DNA of 64,000 nt from Gluconobacter sp. Gdi (GTDB lineage: Bacteria > Pseudomonadota > Alphaproteobacteria > Acetobacterales > Acetobacteraceae). Location: the NCBI RefSeq assembly GCF_014132155.1, contig NZ_BLJQ01000008.1:1-64000 (forward strand), in the 5' to 3' direction. Under the pieces are notes generated by a model that was given only the letters and a program-made list of their open reading frames with translations, had not been told where the DNA came from and did not search any database. Below are positions 1-8,340 of the stretch, in pieces (position 1 is the stretch's first letter; every line of letters starts with the position of its first letter). Position numbers and translations under genes: made by a program.

Positions 1-189
1 GCCCCCCACCAAAGTTCCAAATGCGGTCTATCGCGGTTCACCTAAAAACGTCTGCTTTCGGGCAGCCAACATCCCCACTTCGATGTCTCACTTGAGGCGG
101 AAGCAGCAGGTCCGCTTACGCCTATTGTCGGTCCTAGATCAGCAACGAAGCGCGGCCTGAAATCTGCATGAAAACTGTTTTTTCGCTTT

Positions 190-215
190 TGGACTTGCTA
201 CGGTTATGTGCCGGT
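190..215 (+). repeat. IS3 left terminal inverted repeat
   Basis: Begins TGGACTTGCTACGG and is perfectly complementary to 1406-1431. It marks the end of the element distal to orfA. Confidence 0.92.
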
Positions 216-226
216 ATGTGATCCTG

Positions 227-1069
227 TTAGGCGGCTTTAGCCTCGAAAGCGAGAGGGCTGATGTTGCCGAGATATGAATGGCGCCGTCGCGGGTTGTAGA
301 AGCCGTTGACGTACTGGAAGATGGCGGCGGTTGCCTGCTGCCGAGTGGGCCATGTCTGTCGCCAGAGTATTTCGGCCTTCAGGCTCTTGAAGAAGGTCTC
401 TACGGCTGCATTGTCGAAGCAGTTTCCCCTGCCGGACATGGATGGCATCATTCTGTATTCCGTCAGTTTCTTCTGGAAATCGTGTGAGCAATATTGGCTG
501 CCACGATCAGAGTGGAAAATACAGCCAGGCGATGGATCGCGCAGTCGCACCGCCATATCGAGCGCCCCGATAGCGAGATCCTTTTTCATCCGGTCGCTTG
601 CCGCCCAGCCGATGACGCGTCGACTGAACAGGTCGATGACCACGGCGAGGTAGAGCCATCCTTCGGTGGTCCATATAGAGCTGATATCGCCTGCCCATTT
701 TCGGTTGGGTGCGTTGGCCAGAAAGTCGCCGTCCAGAACATTGGCTGCAACACCAAGGGAATGACGGCTGTCAGTTGTGACCCTGTGGCGACGGGTGCGC
801 ACTGGGCGGATCCCGTTGAGTTTCATCAGCCGCCCCACACGACGTTCGCCGACATCGAGCCCCGCCTCCTTGAGTTCCATGGTCATCCGAGGACGACCAT
901 AGGTGGAGTTGCTCAGGACAAAATGCTCACGGATATGCGCCAGAACCTTCAAATCGGTGCGCTGGCGTTGGCAAACGGGTCTGGAAAACCAGGCGCGATA
1001 ACCACGTGTCGATACACGCAGCACACGACACAGGCTCTCGATCGACCAACGGCTACGATGGATGCTCAC
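227..1069 (-). CDS. IS3-family transposase OrfB (DDE integrase domain)
   Basis: 280 residues from a GTG codon. It has an HTH_21-like N-terminus followed by a retroviral-type integrase core. The DDE triad is visible as D128 (WAGDIS), D188 (HSDRGSQY) and E224 (NAAVETFFKSLK); the D188-E224 spacing of 35 residues is the classic D(35)E. It catalyses strand transfer when made as an OrfAB fusion. The usual OrfB start of this subgroup (MRFAFIREH) is present upstream in the -1 frame at 1088 but runs into TAG because of a 4-bp duplication. The listed GTG is therefore only the first start in the surviving frame. IS3 membership is certain; activity is doubtful. Confidence 0.9.
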   Translation of the reverse strand: MSIHRSRWSIESLCRVLRVSTRGYRAWFSRPVCQRQRTDLKVLAHIREHFVLSNSTYGRPRMTMELKEAGLDVGERRVGRLMKLNGIRPVRTRRHRVTTDSRHSLGVAANVLDGDFLANAPNRKWAGDISSIWTTEGWLYLAVVIDLFSRRVIGWAASDRMKKDLAIGALDMAVRLRDPSPGCIFHSDRGSQYCSHDFQKKLTEYRMMPSMSGRGNCFDNAAVETFFKSLKAEILWRQTWPTRQQATAAIFQYVNGFYNPRRRHSYLGNISPLAFEAKAA

Positions 1070-1084
1070 GGATGAAGGCGAACC

Positions 1085-1363
1085 TCATATCTTTTGGCTC
1101 GCGAACAACTGTGTGGCTTTTTTTAAGATTTCCCTCTCCTCCCGCAAAACGCGGTTCTCCAGGCGTAGGCGCTCGTTCTCCCGGACCAGATCGGCCTGCG
1201 GTTCAGGCACTGACAGATCAGCGGTCCGATACTGCGAAACCCAGTGTCCCAATGTCGATTTTCCAATCCCCAGATCCGCCGCCACGCGGGTCCGTGACAA
1301 ACCGCTGCTCAAGGCAATCCTTACCGCCTCACGGCGAAATTCTTCTGTGTGCGTCACTGCCAT
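1085..1363 (-). CDS. IS3-family transposase OrfA (HTH domain)
   Basis: 92 residues. The N-terminal helix-turn-helix (about residues 5-45, including RVAADLGIGKSTLGHW) would bind the terminal repeats. It is followed by a leucine-zipper-like coiled coil (about 60-85, ENERLRLENRVLREEREI) typical of OrfA multimerisation. The A7 slippery heptamer falls at codons LKK, 12 codons before the TGA stop, as expected for -1 programmed frameshifting into orfB. Length and layout are normal for the family. Confidence 0.9.
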   Translation of the reverse strand: MAVTHTEEFRREAVRIALSSGLSRTRVAADLGIGKSTLGHWVSQYRTADLSVPEPQADLVRENERLRLENRVLREEREILKKATQLFASQKI

Positions 1364-1405
1364 GGTCTCATATGTCTCCCGATGTGAGCTTAAAACGCTC
1401 AGTCA

Positions 1406-1431
1406 ACCGGCACATAACCGTAGCAAGTCCA
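1406..1431 (-). repeat. IS3 right terminal inverted repeat
   Basis: Perfect 26-bp inverted copy of 190-215. It lies 42 bp upstream of the orfA start, where the element's promoter would be expected. Confidence 0.92.
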
Positions 1432-1601
1432 AGTCTGCTGGAACACAGAATATTCTTGGCACATCTTCTGCCCAGAATTCTTCGTCCACCGCGCAGTATG
1501 ACCCTAATGTGTCGTTGAGTTCCGCACCGGGGATTGCAGTTATTAATTCCGATACAGCTCATTCCGCGGCAAGCAGCATGATCTACACAGCTAAAAATTA
1601 G
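1432..1601 (+). pseudogene. C-terminal fragment of a gene cut by the IS3 element
   Basis: From the IS end, a frame starting at 1434 stays open for 55 codons to TAG at 1599-1601 and is followed 7 bp later by a good intrinsic terminator, so it is very likely the genuine 3' end of a gene. The peptide is rich in Ser, Thr, Ala and Asn (for example NILGTSSAQNSSSTAQYDP) and has no charged core, which suits a secreted or surface protein. I recognise no family. The 5' part is not found to the left of the IS, so it has been lost or lies elsewhere. Confidence 0.5.
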
Positions 1602-1608
1602 TCTTGTG

Positions 1609-1641
1609 AGTCGGGGCCAGATCTACTGAGCCCCGACTTTT
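1609..1641 (+). terminator. Intrinsic terminator after the truncated gene
   Basis: 9-bp perfect stem (AGTCGGGGC, 1609-1617, with GCCCCGACT, 1630-1638), 12-nt loop, then TTTT at 1638-1641. It is placed directly after the TAG at 1601 on the + strand. Confidence 0.75.
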
Positions 1642-1692
1642 CCGTTTCGGAGCTCTAATCGCAGCAGTCGTACGCCCATCCTGATTTTGTCA

Positions 1693-2049
1693 TTATGGAG
1701 TAACTGGGCTGTAAGGAACCGGCTGAAGGTTTCCATCAGGAATTCCGTAGCCTGAGCCAGTTGGCTTGTCGCCAACATAATCCACGTCATTCCACCAATA
1801 GGCGATCCAGCACGGAGCCGATATATTTCCTTTGTCGGTGACGTATTTTCCCCACTCATAGAGACGCACACAGCCGAACCTTTTGGCTAATTCGTTGGCA
1901 GCTTCTGCGGCACTTGATTTCTCGCTTGAGAAAATATTTACCAGCCCAGGAGAGCCTTCGTATTTATGGGCGGCGTCAATCGCATAGCGAGCTTTATGAT
2001 CCCACGTCTTCATTATGCCGGGTAGCTTATAAATATCGTTTAACATCAC
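1693..2049 (-). CDS. Hypothetical protein
   Basis: 118 residues with no family I recognise. It is soluble and aromatic-rich toward the C-terminus (PCWIAYWWNDVDYVGD) and ends in a Pro/Gly-rich tail. The N-terminal half is probably helical and the C-terminal half probably beta. It sits alone between the truncated gene's terminator and the decayed prophage, and is convergent with the former. Its composition is more AT-rich than the prophage genes. The internal residues look protein-like, but without a homologue I cannot exclude a fragment of a longer gene. Confidence 0.5.
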   Translation of the reverse strand: MMLNDIYKLPGIMKTWDHKARYAIDAAHKYEGSPGLVNIFSSEKSSAAEAANELAKRFGCVRLYEWGKYVTDKGNISAPCWIAYWWNDVDYVGDKPTGSGYGIPDGNLQPVPYSPVTP

Positions 2050-2338
2050 GCGTCCATTTCACTGTAAAGGCATGAATTCATCCACGATTACAGCAGTTTT
2101 CTCCTTGTACAGCCACCCTCGTCTGTACTAAGATTCCTGCATGCCGAAAGCCTTGAGATCCCGCGCCGGACTCGGCGATACTCCATAAGACTTTCGAGCC
2201 ATAAATCCCTATGCAAATTGGCATTCATTCCAACAGGAAAAGAGTGTTCTGTCCCAGCATGAGGTCTCTGAAATCTATTGTGGTATCCTGATACCGGTTT
2301 CGCTTGTGCTGATTGGGGCCTGATGATAGGTTGGGACT

Positions 2339-2661
2339 ATGACCGAACCCACTGCAAACAGCGGCAAGAAGCGGAGAAAACCGCCAGCAGGCAAGCCATT
2401 CCAAAAAGGACAATCCGGCTCCATCAGGGCGACCCAAGGCTCTGAAAGAGGTTGTCGAGCTTGCGCGGTCTCACACCCTCACGGCCATCGAAGCGCTGGC
2501 ACAGATCGTAGGCAAAGCAACCGTACCTGAAAGCGCGCGTATCTGCTGCTAATGCCCTGCCCGACCGCGCTTGGGGTAAACCAAAGGACACAGTGGCACT
2601 TGAGAACGCGGAATGTGGACAGCCTTTCCAGATTGTCATTCGCAAGCTGAGTGATGGCTGA
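2339..2661 (+). pseudogene. Phage DUF5681-type protein, frameshifted
   Basis: The first frame gives an N-terminus typical of DUF5681 proteins (KKRRKPPAGKPFQKGQSG). The expected continuation (GRPKALKEVVELARSHTLTA, then VGKATVPESARI) is in another frame from about 2425. A further shift near 2542 restores the frame through WGKPKDTVALEN to TGA at 2659-2661. At least two indels therefore interrupt the gene. These proteins usually lie just upstream of the phage terminase large subunit, as here. It is non-functional as written. Confidence 0.7.
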
Positions 2662-3201
2662 GCTTTATATCCCGGCTTGTGGCTGCCTTCCGCGTGATTA
2701 CCAGGCGGGGCTTTGAACCTATCTTGAGAATGGCGGGAATCGCGCTTACTAGGTCGCACATCGTCGGTGGGGCAAGGATGACGTCGCCCTGAACTGGGGG
2801 GGGGAGTTGTCTCTGCGCTCACGAAGGTCGGTAACTACTGGCACATGCTTCCCGAGGCGAGCCAGGCGCGTAAGGCCGTCTAGGACGCAGTGAACCCACA
2901 CACCGGACGACGCCGCATCGATGATTCATTCCCGGCTGAGATCCGCGCCACGACCACAAAGGCAGGAGACCCCATAAATCTTCCGCCTGAATACTGGGAC
3001 GCCTTGATGTAGTGCCCCGCTGCCTGGTTGGCTCCATCATATGGACAGGAAGCCTCTCCCACCGTAGCAACGTTTGCACGTGCGGCCGTGAATACGATCC
3101 GAACGGCCAATTTCCGCGCTCCGACATTGGGCGTTCCAACAATTCTTACCCCCGTTAATTCCCCAGTCTATTGGCGCGGCTTGGAGATCCAGAGACTATG
3201 A
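2653..3201 (+). pseudogene. Terminase large subunit remnant with internal deletion
   Basis: Starts ATG at 2653, overlapping the previous gene. The conserved N-terminal ATPase region is recognisable (VAHRRWGKDDVALNW), then HMLPEASQARKAV and VNPHTGRRRIDDSFPAEIR. In-frame stops occur at 2714 (TGA for an expected Trp), 2750 (TAG) and 2881 (TAG for an expected Trp), and there is a frameshift around the G run at 2799-2806. After about 2990 the terminase similarity stops. The frame then encodes an unrelated C-terminal stretch (FRAPTLGVPTILTPVNSP) ending at TGA 3199-3201, so most of the terminase and the head genes appear deleted. It is a pseudogene. Confidence 0.75.
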
Positions 3202-4583
3202 TGAATCGTTATATTCTGGCTTTCGCCCTCTTCGTCGGTGCACCGGGCCTTGCATCCGCACAGTCTGTTCCGACGCTCTCGCCCCCCGTTACGCTTTCGG
3301 GTCCGACGGGTATGAAATCAGCCCTTGCGACCAAGGCTGACGTGAGTAATGGCCCCCTGAAATCTCCAAATATCATGGGCGGCACGCTTGATGGTGCCCA
3401 GAGCATCACGACCACGAGCGGCATCACGCAGTCCCTCGCATCTCTTCTGGGCCAGCAGATCAACGTTGTGAACTATGGCGCAGTCGCAGGCGGCACGGAC
3501 AGCGGAACAGCCGTTCAGAATGCACTTTCGACCGCGGCAAACCGCTTTCCGGTTTACTTTCCGTATTCAGCGTATGGCTACACGATCAATTCAGGCGTCT
3601 ATACGGGTAAGGAAATTGGGACGTGGCTGCTGAATGGCAACCGGATCACAGGCAATGCGATCGGCGTTCCGAGTGCTGGAACCGGGACACTCATCAGTCC
3701 CTATACGAACCCTTACCTGATCGCGACAGATCGGAAATCCGTCTATGACCCGGCCGCAATCCCGCAACCGAGTACAGGCGCGACGGCGGCGGAAAGCGTT
3801 GAATGTCTTCCAAATCGCGTAAACAGCCAGAACACGAACGTGAACCGCAACTGGATTGCCTGCCGGTATGTCGGGGCAGATACGGGATCTGGTGGCACGA
3901 CATCGATTGATATCAGTACCGAAGTCGAGAACTGGGTCCTGAACGTCTCCGGGAACCACGGTCTGGCCTTCGAGATTGACACCAACTTCAATGCGGCAGT
4001 GACCGATGGACAGTGGACGACCGGGCTCTTTCTGACAGGTGGCGGCGCTGCGGGCACGAACGTGAACTCCGTTGCGCTGTCCATCATGCATGCCGCTTAT
4101 GATGGTTCCTGGTTGCCTTGGACGACGGGGCTTTCAATTCGTGAGGCGACCAATCAGATCCAGCAGTACAAAGCCAGTGCTGGTGAAGCCGGGTTTTTCC
4201 AGCAGGCTTTCGATCAGTCCGGGAATACACTCTGGCAGGTCGATAAGAACGGCTATGCAAAAGCGGTCGGCTTTGTCTCCATGGCAACAGGAAATCCCGC
4301 ATTCAGTGCTCGTGCGGCAAATGCTGATGATTTCGTTGCAACGCGTGCATCAGCTACCGATACCGGCTTCTTTTTCCGGGGGTATGATGAGAATGGCAAT
4401 ATTCTTGCTGCTGTTGACAAGCGCGGCGCTGCAACTGTCGCAGGCCTGATCAATACAAACCGTACGGGAGAGAGCGCATCAGCGACCTGCACTCCTGGTG
4501 AAATGCATGCGGACGATCTGAATCTGTATGTCTGCATCAGTACAGGAAAATACAAAATCGTTGCACTACAGGCGATCCAGTAA
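3198..4583 (+). CDS. Phage tail spike / pectate-lyase-fold protein
   Basis: 461 residues from ATG 3198, which overlaps the preceding TGA. The N-terminus (MMNRYILAFALFVGAPGLASA) looks like a signal peptide, unusual for a virion protein. Residues about 85-125 (INVVNYGAVAGGTDSGTAVQ) match the start of a pectate-lyase-3 / beta-helix domain as found in tail spikes that bind or cut surface glycans. The C-terminal part contains two similar units (AGFFQQAFDQSGNTLWQVDK and TGFFFRGYDENGNILAAVDK), suggesting repeated stem or receptor-binding modules. It is one of the few intact genes of this prophage. Receptor specificity is unknown. Confidence 0.65.
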   Translation: MMNRYILAFALFVGAPGLASAQSVPTLSPPVTLSGPTGMKSALATKADVSNGPLKSPNIMGGTLDGAQSITTTSGITQSLASLLGQQINVVNYGAVAGGTDSGTAVQNALSTAANRFPVYFPYSAYGYTINSGVYTGKEIGTWLLNGNRITGNAIGVPSAGTGTLISPYTNPYLIATDRKSVYDPAAIPQPSTGATAAESVECLPNRVNSQNTNVNRNWIACRYVGADTGSGGTTSIDISTEVENWVLNVSGNHGLAFEIDTNFNAAVTDGQWTTGLFLTGGGAAGTNVNSVALSIMHAAYDGSWLPWTTGLSIREATNQIQQYKASAGEAGFFQQAFDQSGNTLWQVDKNGYAKAVGFVSMATGNPAFSARAANADDFVATRASATDTGFFFRGYDENGNILAAVDKRGAATVAGLINTNRTGESASATCTPGEMHADDLNLYVCISTGKYKIVALQAIQ

Positions 4584-6542
4584 TGGCCTTGCAACGCCTC
4601 AATCTATCCGGTGGCTCGTATGATGCGCGGGCCGTCTCGGTGGCGGCACAACGCTGCCTGAACCTGTATGGCGAGCCTGTTCCTGTTGAGGAGGGCGAGC
4701 CAGTCCGGTTTGCCTACTATCTGACACCCGGGCTGCGGAAAATTGCCCAGATGACGGGTGCGATCCGATGCCTTTACCAAACGACGCAAGGCGATCTGAT
4801 TGTTGTCGCGGGCAGTCAGGTCTCGCGCCTGTACAAGGACGGCGCACTGACCTCAATCGGGACCATTTCGCCCGGATCAACGCCTGTCCGAATGAGCGAT
4901 AACGGAACGTGCCGTTTCATCGTGGATGGAAGCTCAGGAAATGGGTGGTTCTGTTCCATGCCGTCTTCACCAGGTAGCTCAAAAGGTAGCACAACCACAT
5001 TCAGTTATTCCGTGAATAGCGCGACCCGTTCGGGCTCGTAGTCTCTGACGATTATGAGCGCGTTTACGCTGTCTGCGAGTTATGTATACACCCTGTCTGG
5101 TACTGGGATTGCTGACGGAACGACAGTCACGGGCGTGTCGTCTGCCTTGTCCGCCACCACGTCCGGAGATGCGGCAGAAGGTACGCAGACGATTACCGTT
5201 CAAAGCGTCGTCTCTAACGTCGGCGGCTGCGCGATCGTTGGTGGAGGCATTGCGGCCGGAACAACCATTCTGGCGACGTCAGCCAATGCCGCGAATTCCA
5301 GTTACACCGATATGGAACTTTCTGCACCGACCTCGGCGGATACACCCGTAAATACCGTTCTCACGATCCTGTCCACGGCCGATCCGGACGCAGACATTAC
5401 GACGCTCACCCTGTCGCAGGCGACGACGGCTGATATCGATGCTGCGGCCTCCGTCTCGATTGTGACATCCTCTCCCAACCCCTATGGCGCTTTGGTGAAG
5501 ATCAGTGATGACGCGTTTTACGGCTCGCCGACCATCGATATTCTGGACACGTTCTTTCTGTTCGTGAACCCGAACACAACGAACTGGTACACGTCTCCGG
5601 CGCAGTTTGCTGACGAGAACCAGACACCATTTGATAGCCTCTATGTCGCAAGCGATGCGACGAGCCTGGGTACGATTATGGGGTTGGCCGTTATTGGTCA
5701 GTTCATATGGATTTTTGGTCGGTGGCAAATTGAAATCTGGTACGATAGCGGAGCGTCTGATTTTCCGTTTCGGCGCAGTTCGGGCGTTACGATTGAGGCC
5801 AGCCTTATCAGCCCGTACACGATTGCAAAGATACCCTCGACGCAAAGCACACTGAATGGTGCGCTGATGTGGCTGGGTCAGGATCGAAACGGCTACGCGC
5901 GCGTCTATCTGGGCGCCGTTGAGTCTGCGGCTCCTGTCTCGACATTCCCGGTTGAGGGTGCGTTGCAGGATATGCCCGATCTCTCTCTCTGTGGCGAGCG
6001 TCTATCAGCAGGAAGGCCATATCTTCTATGTCCTGATGATCCCAGGGCAAGCGGCTTCGTGAGTTTATGACGTTTCCACGACCCTATGGCATGAACGATG
6101 CTCTCTCGATGCTTCTGGCAATGAGAGCCAGTATCGTCCTTATTGCTGGGCTTCGGCCTACGGCAGAGTCTTTGCTGGCGATTACGAGAGTGGCACAATC
6201 TATGAGGCTGATCTCGATACGTTCACCGATAACGGCATGGCCATTAAGCGCCAGCGCGCCTTCCCTCACCTGCTGACAAACGGGACGCGAGGCATACACC
6301 GACGCCTTACGCTCGACATGCAGAGTGGCGCTTCTCAGTCCATAGAAGTGGATTGGTCTGATGATAGGGGCGCAACCTTCAACGCAGCGCAGACAGTTGC
6401 GCTTGGGGCGAGCGGGAACGGCTGGCCAACGCTCTGGCGTCTCGGAATGGCGCGTGACCGCGTTTACCGGCTGACATGGACTGACCCTGGGAATACGGCG
6501 CTGATGGGCGTCTTTCTTGATCTGGAGCCTGTACGGTCATGA
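4583..6542 (+). pseudogene. P22 gp10-like packaged-DNA stabilisation protein, broken
   Basis: Three reading segments form one gene. 4583-5041 (MALQRLNLSGGSYDARAV) is followed in the same frame, after TAG at 5039-5041, by 5042 to about 5980. Then comes a shift at the (CT)5 run 5981-5990 and a final frame ending at 6542 with another in-frame stop (TGA 6060-6062, where Trp fits). Restored, it reads as a gp10-type tail-neck protein (GQFIWIFGRWQIEIWYDSG; GMAIKRQRAFPHLLTNG). The stretch after the TAG (about 5054-5480) is Ala/Thr/Ser-rich and may be an inserted domain. ATG overlaps link it to both neighbours, a conserved phage order. Confidence 0.65.
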
Positions 6543-6865
6543 GCACAGAGCCCAAGGATCTGAATAGCCCGCTTCCGATCCAAATTTACAATCAGGACGG
6601 GACGTTGACTGCGCAGGGTAAAGCGTTCCTGCGTCGTCTCTGGGAGCGCACGGGATATGCGCTCGGAACGGATAGCGCGTGGACGGCGCTTGAGGCTGAC
6701 ATTGCCCTTCTCTCTGCTGCGCAGGCGCAAAGCGTGGCGAATGCGGCTCTGGCTGAAGCGAAGTCTGCACTTGAACTGGCCCAACAGGTTCTCTTGCAGG
6801 CAACGTCAATTCGCACCGAGGCAGCAAAAGCATTGGAATTTTCAGACGATTCCGCTATTCTCTGA
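6539..6865 (+). CDS. Small phage structural protein
   Basis: 108 residues. ATG overlaps the TGA of the preceding gene. The N-terminal part (LPIQIYNQDGTLTAQGKAFL) resembles short podovirus virion proteins. Residues about 50-100 are Ala/Leu/Glu/Gln-rich and should form a long coiled coil. There is no catalytic motif. The reading frame is intact. Function is not known; position suggests a tail or neck accessory protein. Confidence 0.55.
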   Translation: MSTEPKDLNSPLPIQIYNQDGTLTAQGKAFLRRLWERTGYALGTDSAWTALEADIALLSAAQAQSVANAALAEAKSALELAQQVLLQATSIRTEAAKALEFSDDSAIL

Positions 6866-6939
6866 GTCACGGCACGCGGTAACGCTCAGGCGGCACAATC
6901 TCCCGATGAGAGCATGATCTTTGCGATCATGAAGCCCTG

Positions 6940-7257
6940 ATGTCCGTTGTCGCGAAATCCCTTCAGCCTGGAACAACCCTGACCGCTTCCACTGCATCCG
7001 TCCTGACGGCAGGCGCAGGAACGACAGTCATTACAAGCGGCGTTCTGTCCAATCCAACTACGGCTGCGGTGTCGTTTACAATACAGGTCTAGCGCTCAGG
7101 CGGCGCGGCTCTGGATGTCGTACCGTCCCGATCTATCCAGGCCAATGGCACGGATCTGCTTCCCGAGCTGTCGAGCCTTGTCCTGACGAATGGCGACGTC
7201 TTGCCCGCCTCGGGTGCAGGGCTTGTCTGCATCGTGAATGGTTACGCCATGTCGTGA
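6940..7257 (+). pseudogene. Small phage beta-rich protein with in-frame amber codon
   Basis: ATG at 6940 opens a frame of 105 codons ending in TGA at 7255-7257, interrupted once by TAG at 7090-7092. Both halves look coding: LTASTASVLTAGAGTTVI before the stop, and LELPE-type sequence LLPELSSLVLTNGDVLPASG after it. The Thr/Val/Gly-rich composition suits a virion decoration or tail protein. The next gene starts within its stop codon, supporting a once-continuous late operon. Confidence 0.5.
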
Positions 7258-7589
7258 TGACGGATGCTGAAATCCTGGGCGCTGTACCTCCGGAGAACGC
7301 GATCCTCTACCGGGACGGCGATGCAGTCGGGATGCTTCTGCCGATCACGCCGTCTGTCTGGGAGGTCCATTGCGGAGCTGCCCAGGCCATGCGTGGCAAA
7401 GCATCCCTCTCCGAATTCTGGTCGGATCACCCCGAGGTTCAGGAACTGATTGGGGTTATGAAATCAGAGCATCTGTACGCCCGGTACAGCGCGGCTCGGC
7501 TTGGCTTGGAGCGCGTCAACACAACCCCCATCACATGGCCGGACGGGACTGTCCGCAATACCGCCGATTACAGGATGAAACGCCCATGA
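7257..7589 (+). CDS. Phage protein, possibly GNAT-like
   Basis: 110 residues from ATG 7257 (a GTG codon precedes it at 7254). Residues about 15-45 (AILYRDGDAVGMLLPITPSV) and the later AARLGLERVNTT segment have the feel of a GNAT fold. Internal virion protein gp13 of T7 and similar proteins in other podoviruses are also GNAT-like, so this is my best guess. No acetyl-CoA loop motif is clear. It overlaps the next gene's start (ATGA). Confidence 0.45.
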   Translation: MTDAEILGAVPPENAILYRDGDAVGMLLPITPSVWEVHCGAAQAMRGKASLSEFWSDHPEVQELIGVMKSEHLYARYSAARLGLERVNTTPITWPDGTVRNTADYRMKRP

Positions 7590-8340
7590 TCCGCCATTCC
7601 GTTGCTCAGGCTGATTACTTGCCGGGGGTTTGTTTTGATCCAGGAGCCGCTATCGGGGGCGGTTTATCCGCTGCTGGTACGGTGGCTGCTACGGCCATGC
7701 AGGTCAATGCCGAGAAGCAGGCGCGCGAGATTGCCGTCAACACGGCCAAGGAAGTCGCGCCGACGATCACGGACAGTGCCACCTCCGCCAACGCTTTGCT
7801 TGGAAACTATGCGTCCGCAGGTAACTCCGCGATCAACGCGCTGTCGAATGGGCTGACAGAAAGCCAGCTTCAGGCCACTCTTGGATACAAGTTCAACCTT
7901 CAGCAAGGCGAACAGGCTGCGACGAACAGCGCCGCCGCCCGAGGGTTGGCGAATAGTGGGGCAGCCCAGAAGGGTGCGGCGGCTTTGTCTCGGGCCTCGC
8001 TGACAGTACGTATCAGAACCAGTTCAACGACACGAACGCACTGGCGCAGGAGGGCTACAACGCCCTCAACCAGCAGGGCAACAACACCATGATGGCCGCG
8101 AACAATGCGGCTCAGGTCCGTATGGAAGGCGCGAATGGCGCCATGGCCACGACGGTTGGCGCAGGTAATGCGCTGGCCAGTGGGCTGAGTTCTATTGGAA
8201 ATACAGCCAGCCAATACAGCCTTTACAATGCCCTTCTGGGCGGCAGGAGTACAGCTTCCCCTGCATCGGCCAGCACACTCACGGAGGCTGATAAGGGGAC
8301 TGAAAGCGGCACGCCAATTGGTGTCGGAGGGTTCTATTAA
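7586..8340 (+). pseudogene. Phage internal virion (DNA ejection) protein, frameshifted
   Basis: Starts ATG 7586, overlapping the previous stop. The first frame encodes an Ala/Gly/Asn-rich protein (GGGLSAAGTVAATAMQVNAE) until about 7985. The expected continuation (TYQNQFNDTNALAQEGYNAL) lies in another frame to TAA at 8338-8340, so one indel separates the halves. Composition and position before a long ejection protein match the P22 gp7/gp20 class, which is injected with phage DNA. It is non-functional as written, although a small reversion would restore it. Confidence 0.6.

Larger units (their letters stand above)
190..1431 (-). mobile_element. Complete IS3-family insertion sequence
   Basis: A 1242-bp element bounded by perfect 26-bp inverted repeats (190-215 and 1406-1431) that begin TG and end CA, as expected for IS3 elements. 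It carries orfA and orfB on the minus strand and an A7 slippery run between them (complement of 1118-1124), the usual site of -1 frameshifting that makes the OrfAB transposase. No direct target repeat is visible: bases 187-189 and 1432-1434 differ, so the flanks were probably rearranged after insertion. A 4-bp tandem repeat (GATGGATG, 1057-1064) appears to break the orfAB fusion frame, so this copy is probably not autonomous. Confidence 0.93.

Noticed and set aside
1-189. Possible gene end left of the IS (a + frame of about 50 codons ending near 162)
   Set aside because: The peptide is Arg/Leu-rich with no recognisable pattern and does not match the orphan fragment right of the IS.
190-1431. 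Target-site duplication of the IS3 element
   Set aside because: Bases next to both ends differ for 3 and 4 bp, so no duplication can be claimed.
2339-7257. Stop-codon recoding (TGA or TAG as sense) in the phage genes
   Set aside because: Several stops fall at expected Trp codons, but both TAG and TGA are involved, at least one TAG replaces Leu, and clear frameshifts occur in the same genes. Ordinary decay explains all of them.
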